From Lachnospiraceae bacterium (GTDB lineage: Bacteria; Bacillota; Clostridia; Lachnospirales; Lachnospiraceae), in contig JAPJQL010000050.1 of NCBI GenBank assembly GCA_030825115.1, forward strand, positions 1-19,460: a DNA stretch of 19,460 bases. Reading direction: 5' to 3'. Positions 1 to 6,242 of the stretch are shown one piece after another; positions within the stretch are counted from its first letter, which is position 1, and every line of letters starts with the position of its first letter. A program made the position numbers and the translations under genes. The notes below the pieces were generated by a model. That model saw nothing but the letters and a program-made list of their open reading frames with translations, ran no database searches and was not told the origin of the DNA.

Positions 1-54
1 CTGCGACCTCCTGGTCCCAAACCAGGCGCTCTAGCCAAGCTGAGCCACACCCCG
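1..54 (-). tRNA. tRNA-Pro (UGG), 3' part outside the window
   Basis: Read on the minus strand, the gene begins CGGGGTGTGG at position 54, runs through a D-arm with the usual CTCAGC..GGCTAGAGCG pattern, and has the anticodon arm CCTGG-TTTGGGA-CCAGG. The loop places TGG at the anticodon (plus-strand positions 17-19), so it reads proline codons. G37 after the anticodon is typical for tRNA-Pro. The window starts in the variable/T-arm side, so the T-arm and the 3' acceptor half are not visible. A consensus promoter lies about 65 bases upstream. Confidence 0.95.
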
Positions 55-118
55 AAAATTGCACAAAACTAATGTTTTAACCGCAATTCTCAAAGCGTTG
101 TTTCGCAACGCAAGTGTT

Positions 119-147
119 ATTATATACTACCATGTCCACCTTGTCAA
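119..147 (-). promoter_or_regulatory. sigma-A promoter for tRNA-Pro
   Basis: On the minus strand, TTGACA (142-147) and TATAAT (119-124) are separated by exactly 17 bases. Both hexamers are perfect consensus. The predicted transcript starts near 112 and carries a leader of about 58 bases before the tRNA. The leader contains a 6-bp hairpin (GCGTTG/CAACGC, 95-111). No rho-independent terminator is visible between the upstream metallophosphoesterase gene and this promoter. Confidence 0.9.
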
Positions 148-171
148 CCATAATTTTTTATTTTTTTATTT

Positions 172-951
172 TTATTCCAAATCCAGCACGACAACCTCCG
201 GCGGGTTAAAGATTCTCGGGATTTTAGGTCTTTCACAGGTCAGCCCGCGCCCAACCACCATCCGCGCCGTCCCAAACCGGTACATCCCTCCGGCATACTT
301 GGGAAACAGCCCCTGGTGCGGGGCAAACAGCCCGTTCAATTTCCCGGGTATCCTCCACTGCCCGCCGTGGGCATGGCCAGACAATATCAGGTCATACGGC
401 GCCTCCAGATAACGACCGATCAGCTCCGGCCGGTGTGCCAGAAGCACCGTATAGTCCCGAAATCCGCACACAGCCTTCAGCCGCCCAAGCTGCTCTTCCA
501 ACAGCTTTTTCCCTGCCACGGCGTCATCTACTCCGCAGATACAGATCCGGTTTCCATTCAGCACGATCCGTTCAAAAGAACCTTCCAGGACATGGACGCC
601 ATAGGACCGAAACCTTGCTTTTATCTCCCTGACACGCTGTTTCCGGAACTCATGGTTGCCCGTCACATAATAACAGGAATACCTGCTTCCCAGCGCTTTC
701 ATCAACACATCCGTATTCTCCTGCGGGACAATCTCATCCGCCATATCCCCACCAAAAAATACCACGTCCGGGCAGACCTTATCTACGCAGCCAAGCAGCT
801 CCTTCTGCCTCTCGCCATAACAGCTCCCGTGCAGGTCTGACAAAAAGACGGCACGGATGCCGCGGACCAGCTTTGGGGAACGAATCCGGTATCTGCGTAT
901 ATTCAGGCTGTGATCCATCATTTCCTGCCAGAAAACCGTTTCCTTGCCCAT
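172..951 (-). CDS. YkuE-type metallophosphoesterase
   Basis: This is a calcineurin-like phosphoesterase of about 259 residues. All the metal-binding blocks of the superfamily are visible: SDLHG (residues 38-42), GGDMAD (67-72), GNHE (98-101), a later LAHRPE and the terminal GHAHGGQ. The GHAHGGQ ending and overall length match the YkuE/UDP-2,3-diacylglucosamine-hydrolase-like group. The substrate cannot be read from sequence. There is no signal peptide or membrane segment, so a cytosolic location is inferred, unlike exported YkuE. I chose the ATG at 951 because AAGGAGG lies about 10 bases upstream of it. An in-frame ATG at 972 overlaps the previous stop (ATGA) but has no ribosome binding site. 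It is the last gene of a six-gene operon and directly follows another phosphoesterase. Function by family is secure; the specific role is not. Confidence 0.9.
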   Translation of the reverse strand: MGKETVFWQEMMDHSLNIRRYRIRSPKLVRGIRAVFLSDLHGSCYGERQKELLGCVDKVCPDVVFFGGDMADEIVPQENTDVLMKALGSRYSCYYVTGNHEFRKQRVREIKARFRSYGVHVLEGSFERIVLNGNRICICGVDDAVAGKKLLEEQLGRLKAVCGFRDYTVLLAHRPELIGRYLEAPYDLILSGHAHGGQWRIPGKLNGLFAPHQGLFPKYAGGMYRFGTARMVVGRGLTCERPKIPRIFNPPEVVVLDLE

Positions 952-968
952 GCCCGCAGCTCCCTCCT

Positions 969-1457
969 TCATCCGATATAATACGTCTGAAAATGCATCT
1001 TGCCGTCGTCGTCCATCTCCATGATCATATAAGACGGTTTCCGCCCTTCCTGACGTGGGTAGGACAGGCTGCCGGGATTCAGGATCGTCACATCCGCCCC
1101 CTCTTCCAAATAAGGCCTGTGCGTATGTCCATACATGGCAATATCACAGCCACGCTCCAGCGCCTCCTGCCGCAGATTCTCCACGCCAAGGGATACGTTA
1201 TAATAATGTCCGTGGGTCAGCAATGCCTTATGAGGACCGATTTCCACCTCGATCTCCCGGTCCAGCGCCGAAAAAAAGTCATTGTTTCCCAGGACCATCA
1301 TCAGTTCACAGCCGTCATTCACCCAGTTTTCAATCAGATATTCACTGCCCTCCGCATCTCCCAGATGAATCAGCATGTCAAGGGGAATATGCTGCTCCAG
1401 CACGTGCCTGAGATTGTCATCTTTGCGGTGGGTATCGCTTACAATCAGTATTTTCAT
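969..1457 (-). CDS. YfcE/MJ0936-family phosphodiesterase
   Basis: This is a 162-residue, single-domain calcineurin-like phosphodiesterase. Motifs in order are VSDTH (residues 6-10), HLGDAEG (about 31-37), GNND, THGHYYNV and the closing GHTHRP, followed by NPGS. These supply the two-metal site of the family, whose members hydrolyse phosphodiester bonds; the natural substrate is usually unknown. The start codon overlaps the rdgB stop by one base (TGATG), and GGAGGAGG lies just upstream inside rdgB, so translation is probably coupled. An rdgB gene followed by a YfcE-type gene is also the arrangement of ysnA-ysnB in Bacillus subtilis. This suggests a conserved partnership in nucleotide housekeeping, which is inference. 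Confidence 0.92.
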   Translation of the reverse strand: MKILIVSDTHRKDDNLRHVLEQHIPLDMLIHLGDAEGSEYLIENWVNDGCELMMVLGNNDFFSALDREIEVEIGPHKALLTHGHYYNVSLGVENLRQEALERGCDIAMYGHTHRPYLEEGADVTILNPGSLSYPRQEGRKPSYMIMEMDDDGKMHFQTYYIG

Positions 1458-2065
1458 CAGGACTCCTCCTCCAAAACCTTCCGGATCTCACCTTTCATCG
1501 CCTCCAGGGCCTTCCCTCTGTGGCTGATCCGGTTTTTCTGATCGATGGTCAGTTCTGCAGAAGTCACGCCGTATTCCGGTATCATCAGAATCGGGTCGTA
1601 TCCAAAGCCGCCGCTGCCTGCAGGCTCATGTGCGATCACGCCTTCCATCGTGGCTTCTGTATGCAGCACCCGCCCGTCGGGCATCACGGCCGCGATATTG
1701 CAGACAAACCGCGCCGTCCGCTCATCCTCCGGCGCATCTTTCAGCCGCTCGATCAGGTTGCGGTTCTTGACCTCATAGGAGGTGTCCTCTCCCATATACC
1801 TTGCCGAATAGACCCCCGGTTCGCCGCCGATATAGTCCACTTCCAGCCCGGAATCATCTGCCAGCACGATATCGCCTGTACAGGCCCACACTGCCTTTGC
1901 CTTGATTTCCGCGTTTTCCGCAAATGTCATCCCATCCTCCACGATCTCCGGGTCGGCGCCGGCTTCCTTCATGGAAAGGATTTCGCAGCCCAAATCTCCC
2001 AGAATCAGACGGATTTCCTTCATCTTCCCGGCATTGCCGGTTGCAAATATAATCCTGTGCTTCAT
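1457..2065 (-). CDS. rdgB: XTP/dITP pyrophosphatase (RdgB/HAM1 family)
   Basis: The protein of about 202 residues is a non-canonical purine NTP pyrophosphatase. It removes inosine and xanthosine triphosphates from the nucleotide pool so that they are not built into DNA or RNA. Family hallmarks are visible: FATGNAGK at the N terminus for triphosphate binding, FAENAEIKA, LADDSGLEVD with the metal-binding acidic residues, GEPGVYSARY, GGFGYDPI and the C-terminal SHRGKAL. I chose the ATG at 2065 because GGAGG sits 8 bases upstream and the protein then begins MKHRIIFATGN, as in homologues. A longer in-frame start at 2089 has no ribosome site and would add eight residues. It lies between a C1 protease gene and a phosphodiesterase gene in the same operon. 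Confidence 0.96.
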   Translation of the reverse strand: MKHRIIFATGNAGKMKEIRLILGDLGCEILSMKEAGADPEIVEDGMTFAENAEIKAKAVWACTGDIVLADDSGLEVDYIGGEPGVYSARYMGEDTSYEVKNRNLIERLKDAPEDERTARFVCNIAAVMPDGRVLHTEATMEGVIAHEPAGSGGFGYDPILMIPEYGVTSAELTIDQKNRISHRGKALEAMKGEIRKVLEEES

Positions 2066-2085
2066 TTTCTTTTCCTCCATGAGAA

Positions 2086-3549
2086 TCAATTATCACGGGT
2101 ATAAGCTTTCAGGCAGAGATTGCATCTCTGCTCCGCCTCCACATGCTGCCACTGATCTCCCTCCAGACTAATATACCCCTCCCCGTCCTCCAGGTCAACC
2201 TTGCATTTACCGTCTCCCGCATCATATTCAATCGCAATCGGATGAACTGCTCCCGGCGACGTCAGTTTTACCATCACGCCGTAGCGCTCCCCCGGTTTCA
2301 GCGCAAAGTCCCCCTCAAGCGGCACGGTATAAAACCCGGCGTAATCCAGCCTGCCCGCCGCCGCCAGACTGCGGTTTGCAAATGCCTTTCCATCCGGCTG
2401 CTCAGGCACGCCGCGCACCACATAGACTTCATATTCCGTATCTTCTGTCGTGGCATAGAAACCGGCCGCCTCAAGCCGCTCCTCCCCCGCGGAACGGTAG
2501 ACATTCACCGCCCAAGCCGTGTCCCTGCCATATCCCAGCTGACCGATCCAGCCGCAGAGATCGCTCTGGTAAATATGGTCATAATTGCCGGTATCCTCGA
2601 CAGAAGAATAAAGAATATTGTTCTTGCCGATATTGGCGTCATAATAGGAAACGTAAAAAAATCCGTCTTCTCCAAACTGCGTCCCCCAGCTGTTCTCACA
2701 GAGGAACGCCCCGTCTCCCTGGACCTCTGCCAGAAAGGATTCCCCTGGAAATTCATCGTCCCATCCCACGATCACCACATCGTGATTTGGCGCGGTATCT
2801 GTGGGATAGCAGTATGCCCTGGCCTCCCGGTTATAATATTCTGACTGGCTCTCGCTGCTCCTTAAAGTAGTATACAGCGAACTCTGTACCCCTCCGCAAC
2901 TGTAAACAGCCCGTTTGATGGCTTCTAAGTCTCTGGAAGGAAGCATCTGGATCTCCTGCACATGCTTTGCCGCCTTGAGCCCTTCCGGAGAAAAACCATC
3001 GCCATAAGGGTCCTCCGCTTCCAGGACAGGCCCCTTCCACGCCAGCAGGTACGCCATCGACATGGTGTACTCGCCGCCTTCTTCCTGCCTCAGGTTGAAG
3101 CTGGGGTTATTTGACATATGGTCCTTGGAAAAATCAAACGTCTCCTCTGGCAAAAGCCTGCTCTCCAAAGCAAGCAGAGAAGCAAATGCCCAGCATGTCC
3201 CCAAATCTCCCTGGTCCTTAACCGGCGATGTCCTGCCGTCATTTCTCGCGTCATAGGAAACCGGCAGTCCCCCCAGCACCGCCGCCTTTCCCTGATATAC
3301 CGGAACCTGCTTATCCCCTTGATCTGATTGATCCGCTTTGTCCGACCAATCTGCTTTATCCGTCTCATCTACGGCAAAGCTCTCATCTGCCGGCAATAAG
3401 GCGCTGTCTTTTCCGGTCTGGCCACAACCTGCCGCTGCCAGAGCGACACCCGCCGCCATAAAAACTGCCGCTGCTCTCCTGCCTGCCGCTGTCTTCCTGC
3501 CTGCCGCTAAACGGCTCCAGGCCCTGGTTTTCGTCTTACTTTCCGTCAC
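2086..3549 (-). CDS. papain-family (C1) cysteine protease with C-terminal lectin-like domain
   Basis: This is a predicted exported protease of 487 residues. The order is a basic N terminus, a hydrophobic Ala-rich stretch ending AAAGC (Cys42, a plausible but imperfect lipobox), a charged repeat linker, a C1 catalytic domain (about 90-315) and a beta-rich C-terminal region. The active site is complete: Gln113 and Cys119 in the block QGDLGTCWAFA, His256 in NHDVVIVGWDD and Asn286 in ENSWG. The C-terminal part resembles the lectin-like domain that accompanies C1 proteases in clostridia (family knowledge). AGGAG lies 6 bases before a GTG at 3549 and directly abuts the ATG at 3555, so GTG is the likelier start. 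The start overlaps the end of the rRNA methyltransferase gene. Finding a secreted protease inside a housekeeping operon is unusual. Confidence 0.9.
   Translation of the reverse strand: MTESKTKTRAWSRLAAGRKTAAGRRAAAVFMAAGVALAAAGCGQTGKDSALLPADESFAVDETDKADWSDKADQSDQGDKQVPVYQGKAAVLGGLPVSYDARNDGRTSPVKDQGDLGTCWAFASLLALESRLLPEETFDFSKDHMSNNPSFNLRQEEGGEYTMSMAYLLAWKGPVLEAEDPYGDGFSPEGLKAAKHVQEIQMLPSRDLEAIKRAVYSCGGVQSSLYTTLRSSESQSEYYNREARAYCYPTDTAPNHDVVIVGWDDEFPGESFLAEVQGDGAFLCENSWGTQFGEDGFFYVSYYDANIGKNNILYSSVEDTGNYDHIYQSDLCGWIGQLGYGRDTAWAVNVYRSAGEERLEAAGFYATTEDTEYEVYVVRGVPEQPDGKAFANRSLAAAGRLDYAGFYTVPLEGDFALKPGERYGVMVKLTSPGAVHPIAIEYDAGDGKCKVDLEDGEGYISLEGDQWQHVEAEQRCNLCLKAYTRDN
3310..3360 (-). repeat. short Asp/Lys-rich repeat linker in the C1 protease
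   Basis: About 17 codons after the lipobox-like Cys encode a degenerate repeat of the form DKADxSDKADQSDQGDK. The DNA shows matching imperfect repeats (GATAAAGCAGA.TGG / GACAAAGCGGA.CAA on the coding strand). It would act as a flexible hydrophilic spacer between the membrane anchor and the catalytic domain. Such repeats often vary in number between strains. Confidence 0.6.
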
Positions 3550-4708
3550 CCACATCTCCTGTTTTCCGTTTTGGCGGCCTGGGACCCATGAACTGATAAT
3601 AATAGGTCTTCATCATCCCATTATAGATCTTTCTGTTTTTGTCCGCCTTACGGCCCATATATTTTTCCACATCCTCATAAGAGGTGATCAGATAAGCCGA
3701 CCAGGAATCCAGCGCGCAAAAACGCTCCCCAATCTGGGTATACAGCGCCGGCAGGTCCTTCTTGTCCTCAATCCGCTCTCCATAAGGAGGATTTGTGATC
3801 AAAAATCCATATTTTTTCGGATGACTCAGCTCACTGACCGGACGTTTCTGAAAATGGATCATATGCCCTACCCCGGCCAGCTCTGCATTTGCCTTTGCCG
3901 CCCTGATAATCTCGCCGTCTATATCATATCCCTGGATATCCACCTCCACGGTGTCATCCACCAGCTCATTTGCCTCGTCCATCGCCTCATACCAGCATTT
4001 GCGGGGAATCAGGTTCTTCCAGTCCTCGGACAAAAAGGAACGGTTCATGCCCGGAGCCATATTCGCCGCGATCATCGCCGCCTCGATTGGAAACGTGCCG
4101 CTGCCGCAGAACGGGTCCACCAGAATCCGGTCTTTGTTCCACGGGGTCAGCAGGATGAGCGCCGCCGCCAGAGTCTCCGTGATCGGAGCCTTGCTGGTCA
4201 ACTTCCGGTATCCCCGCTTATGCAGGGAATCTCCTGACGTATCGATCCCCACCGTGACCACATCTTTATAAAGAGAAACCCTCAGTGGATAGCTGCTCCC
4301 GGTCTCAGGAAACCAGGAAGCGCCATAGGCCTGCTTCATCCGCTCTACCATCGCTTTTTTCATGATCGACTGGATATCTGACGGGCTGAACAGCTTGCTC
4401 TTGATCGAATTCGCCTTTGTCACCCAGAACTTACCATCCTGCGGAATATACTCTTCCCAGGGAATCGCTTTCGTCCCCTGAAACAGCTCTTCAAAGGTGG
4501 TGGCGCGAAAGCTTCCGGCCTTTAAAAGCACCCGCTCTGCCGTCCTCAAAAAAACATTGGCGCGGCAAATAGCCTCCGCATCTCCATAAAATGTCACCTT
4601 GCCATCTTCCACCTGTGCGATCTCATAGCCCAGGTCCAGGATTTCTTTCTTCAATACCGCTTCCAGCCCAAAATGGCAGGGCGCGATCAATTCGTATACT
4701 TTTGTCAT
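3536..4708 (-). CDS. ypsC: THUMP-domain 23S rRNA (guanine-N2) methyltransferase, YpsC/RlmL type
   Basis: This 390-residue class I SAM-dependent RNA methyltransferase has an N-terminal ferredoxin-like/THUMP half (about 1-160) that binds RNA. The Rossmann-like methyltransferase half has motif I DPFCGSGTFPIEAA (198-211) and the catalytic motif NPPYGER (306-312). The NPPY motif is typical of enzymes that methylate exocyclic or ring nitrogens of bases. Length and domain order match Bacillus YpsC, which corresponds to the RlmL half of Escherichia coli RlmKL. The start at 4708 has AAAGGA 5 bases upstream. An ATG at 4714 overlaps that ribosome site and is unlikely. The C terminus is Lys/Arg-rich. The gene is second in the operon and almost touches the yfcE-like gene before it. 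The exact methylation site is inferred from homology. Confidence 0.92.
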   Translation of the reverse strand: MTKVYELIAPCHFGLEAVLKKEILDLGYEIAQVEDGKVTFYGDAEAICRANVFLRTAERVLLKAGSFRATTFEELFQGTKAIPWEEYIPQDGKFWVTKANSIKSKLFSPSDIQSIMKKAMVERMKQAYGASWFPETGSSYPLRVSLYKDVVTVGIDTSGDSLHKRGYRKLTSKAPITETLAAALILLTPWNKDRILVDPFCGSGTFPIEAAMIAANMAPGMNRSFLSEDWKNLIPRKCWYEAMDEANELVDDTVEVDIQGYDIDGEIIRAAKANAELAGVGHMIHFQKRPVSELSHPKKYGFLITNPPYGERIEDKKDLPALYTQIGERFCALDSWSAYLITSYEDVEKYMGRKADKNRKIYNGMMKTYYYQFMGPRPPKRKTGDVGDGK

Positions 4709-4710
4709 AA

Positions 4711-5259
4711 TCATCCTTTCAGTGAAATCTCTTTCACAACATTGCCCTCAAAGTCACAGATCCGGAACATGGCATCCTCCAGAACCGCATACGTAGCCGG
4801 ATTCCCGCCTTTCGGAATCGATGTGGAGCCCGGATTCAGCAAAAAACCGTTTCCGCACTTCTCAGCCGTCAGCAGATGGGTATGGCCATGGATCAGGATA
4901 TCTCCATCCTTCATCGGAGGCATGTTTTCCCGGTTGTACACATGCCCGTGAGTCGCATAAAATGTCAGCCCGTTCAGCACAAGTACGGCATAATCTGCCA
5001 TCACCGGAAAATCCAGCACCATCTGGTCCACTTCCGCCTCACAATTCCCCCGCACGGCACAGATTTCATCTTTGATTCCATTTAGCATCGCGATCACTTC
5101 CCTGGGGGCATAGCCCTCCGGCAGATCATTGCGCGGACCGTGATACAGCAGATCGCCCAGCAGAATCAGCCGGTCTGCCCCGGACTGTCCATAAGCATCC
5201 AGAAGCTTCCGGCAGTAATGCGCCGAGCCGTGGATATCAGATGCAAACATATATTTCAT
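4711..5259 (-). CDS. yfcE: YfcE-type phosphodiesterase
   Basis: This is a 182-residue calcineurin-like phosphodiesterase very close in layout to Escherichia coli YfcE (about 184 residues). Metal-site motifs are SDIHGS (residues 7-12), LLGDLLYHGPRN (about 33-44), RGNCE, THGH and HGHTH, then NPGSTSIPKGG near the end. The LLYHGPRNDLPEGYAP segment is characteristic of the YfcE branch and distinguishes it from the shorter MJ0936-like gene at 969-1457. E. coli YfcE acts on artificial phosphodiesters in vitro; its natural substrate is unsettled. GAGGAG lies about 9 bases before the ATG. It is the first gene of the six-gene operon, behind a strong promoter with a leader of about 33 bases. Confidence 0.93.
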   Translation of the reverse strand: MKYMFASDIHGSAHYCRKLLDAYGQSGADRLILLGDLLYHGPRNDLPEGYAPREVIAMLNGIKDEICAVRGNCEAEVDQMVLDFPVMADYAVLVLNGLTFYATHGHVYNRENMPPMKDGDILIHGHTHLLTAEKCGNGFLLNPGSTSIPKGGNPATYAVLEDAMFRICDFEGNVVKEISLKG

Positions 5260-5299
5260 AACGGTTGTCTCCTCTTACCTTCTTCAGTTTAATATCCCT

Positions 5300-5327
5300 A
5301 TTTTATAGCCTTGGACATGCATCTGTC
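5300..5327 (-). promoter_or_regulatory. sigma-A promoter of the phosphoesterase operon
   Basis: On the minus strand, TTGACA (5322-5327) and TATAAA (5300-5305) are 16 bases apart. The predicted start is near 5293, leaving a leader of about 33 bases that contains the ribosome site of the yfcE-like gene. All six downstream genes overlap or lie within about 20 bases of each other, with no terminator seen, so this is the likely main promoter for 172-5259. Confidence 0.85.
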
Positions 5328-5365
5328 AACGGAAGCCGCCCAAAAACTGCCAAAACAAAGATAAA

Positions 5366-5668
5366 TCAGGTCAGATATTTTCCCCTGTAATATTCAATCC
5401 CCCCATATACATCCGCAATGCGGTATCCGTAAGCGGATAGCTGTCTGGCCACCCGCATGCTGTGAGGGCCGCGGTAACAGTAAATGACGATCAGCCGGTC
5501 CTTAGGCAATTCCTGCATCCGTCCCGGCAGCTCATCGTTTGGGATGTTGACCGCTCCCTTTATATGGCTTTTTTCATAAGAATCCCTGTCCCTTATATCT
5601 ACCAGAAAGATATCCCGGCCTTCATCCAGATATTGTTCCAGTTCTGTCGCACTGATCAGGAACCACAT
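5366..5668 (-). CDS. single-domain rhodanese-like protein
   Basis: This is a protein of about 100 residues consisting of one rhodanese domain. The CH2A-like segment FLVDIRDRDSYEKSHIKGAVNIP is followed by the catalytic loop CYRGPHS (Cys64-Ser70), then DVYGGIEYYRG near the C terminus. The active-site Cys is present in a six-residue loop, as in sulfurtransferases rather than Cdc25-like phosphatases. The role would be transfer of persulfide sulfur, but the partner is unknown. The start at 5668 has AGGTGG 7 bases upstream; the ATG at 5674 sits too close to it. A weak promoter (GGGACA-N17-TACAAT) would overlap the terminator hairpin at 5713-5740. The gene is separated by about 100 bases from the operon downstream. 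Confidence 0.88.
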   Translation of the reverse strand: MWFLISATELEQYLDEGRDIFLVDIRDRDSYEKSHIKGAVNIPNDELPGRMQELPKDRLIVIYCYRGPHSMRVARQLSAYGYRIADVYGGIEYYRGKYLT

Positions 5669-5707
5669 ATCCATGCCACCTGTCTGTCATTCTTATTATT
5701 ATTGTAT

Positions 5708-5740
5708 GTAAAAAGCCGTCCCTTGTCCCCGGGACGGCTT
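5708..5740 (-). terminator. rho-independent terminator after the repeat protein gene
   Basis: A perfect 10-bp stem, AAGCCGTCCC (5713-5722) with GGGACGGCTT (5731-5740), encloses an 8-base loop. On the minus strand it runs into TTTTT (5710-5714). It lies 25 bases past the stop of the small repeat gene and should end that transcript before the rhodanese gene. Confidence 0.85.
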
Positions 5741-5764
5741 CTGTATCTGCCTTAAGGCAGCCGG

Positions 5765-5968
5765 TTAGCGGTTGTTGTCCTGGCTGCTGTTACGGCTGCT
5801 GTTCTGGCTGTTGTTCTGATTGTTGTTGCGGCTGCTGTTCTGGCTGCTGTTCTGATTGTTGTTCTGGTTATTGTTACGGCTGCTGTTCTGGCTGTTATTG
5901 CGGCTGCTGTCCTGGCTGCTGTTGCTGCATTTTCTGGAATTGTCCATATCATTGTAGTTGTTGTTCAT
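5765..5968 (-). CDS. small Asn/Gln/Ser-repeat protein, putative spore protein
   Basis: This 67-residue protein of very low complexity starts MNNNYNDMDNSRKCSNSSQD and then consists of repeats built from Asn, Ser, Gln and Arg (RNNxQNx and QNSS units). There is no recognisable domain, signal peptide or membrane helix, and only one Cys (residue 14). It is a real gene by its signals. A perfect AGGAGG lies 9 bases before the ATG. A terminator follows. A sigma-G-like promoter sits 44 bases upstream of the start codon. Asn/Gln-rich small proteins with forespore promoters suggest a small acid-soluble spore protein or similar spore-core protein, but no SASP family motif is visible, so this role is inference. 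Repeats keep a second frame open over the same stretch. Confidence 0.75.
   Translation of the reverse strand: MNNNYNDMDNSRKCSNSSQDSSRNNSQNSSRNNNQNNNQNSSQNSSRNNNQNNSQNSSRNSSQDNNR
5768..5925. repeat. 12-base-periodic tandem repeat inside the small repeat protein gene
   Basis: On the plus strand the block CGGCTGCTGTTCTGGCTG (one copy with a single change) recurs at 5793, 5829, 5877 and 5901. The spacings of 36, 48 and 24 bases are all multiples of 12. The unit encodes four residues (for example QNSS or RNNN on the minus strand). The pattern fits expansion and contraction by slippage or unequal recombination in frame. Confidence 0.85.
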
Positions 5969-6011
5969 GGTATCATACCTCCTGATAAACTGTTTGATTT
6001 TGTTACAGGAT

Positions 6012-6040
6012 TAGTATGTCTGTTTTTTCACGTAATATTC
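6012..6040 (-). promoter_or_regulatory. sigma-G-like (forespore) promoter for the repeat protein
   Basis: On the minus strand, GAATA (6036-6040) and CATACTA (6012-6018) are 17 bases apart. These match the published Bacillus sigma-G pattern, a -35 of the form gHATR and a -10 of CATWMTA, with spacing one base short of the usual 18. The predicted start lies near 6004, giving a leader of about 36 bases that ends in the AGGAGG ribosome site. Sigma-F, which overlaps sigma-G in specificity, is an alternative. A separate TATAAT (6071-6076) upstream lacks a good -35. Confidence 0.6.
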
Positions 6041-6086
6041 TTTTTTATTTGCATTTTCAAACTATATCCATTATAATAGACTGGTA

Positions 6087-6116
6087 AGAGAATGATTTCC
6101 CTTAAAGTCATTCTCT
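6087..6116. repeat. 9-bp perfect inverted repeat
   Basis: AGAGAATGA (6087-6095) and TCATTCTCT (6108-6116) form a perfect 9-bp inverted repeat around a 12-base centre. Neither side has a T-run, so it is not a standard terminator. It lies between the NlpC/P60 terminator and the repeat gene promoter, close to a minus-strand TATAAT, and could be a protein-binding site. Confidence 0.5.
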
Positions 6117-6148
6117 GCAACCTTATTAATTATTTATACTCCCCTCAG

Positions 6149-6181
6149 AAAAAGCCGAGCAGCTCCCCTGCCCGGCTTTTT
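6149..6181 (-). terminator. rho-independent terminator after the NlpC/P60 gene
   Basis: A 14-bp stem with one mismatch (arms 6149-6162 and 6168-6181) surrounds the 5-base loop CTCCC. It is rich in GC at its core, with AAAAA on one side and TTTTT on the other, so it can work in both directions. The gene it serves is the NlpC/P60 gene, whose stop lies about 60 bases upstream on the minus strand. Confidence 0.88.
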
Positions 6182-6242
6182 CTCCATCCTTATTAAAATA
6201 TCTGTAATCCTTTTATCCTTAAATTGAAAATCGAATCCGCAA

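Noticed and set aside
3338..4237. 299-codon plus-strand frame opposite the C1 protease and methyltransferase genes
   Set aside because: It is antisense to two well-supported genes and its protein is low-quality Pro/Arg/His-rich sequence with no domain.
5768..5925. Repeat array considered as a possible CRISPR
   Set aside because: The units are contiguous, coding and 12-base periodic, with no unique spacers and no cas genes nearby.
5752..5952. 66-codon minus-strand frame rich in Ala, Thr and Arg
   Set aside because: It overlaps the repeat gene in another frame, has no ribosome site, and is open only because the 12-base repeats lack stops in that frame.
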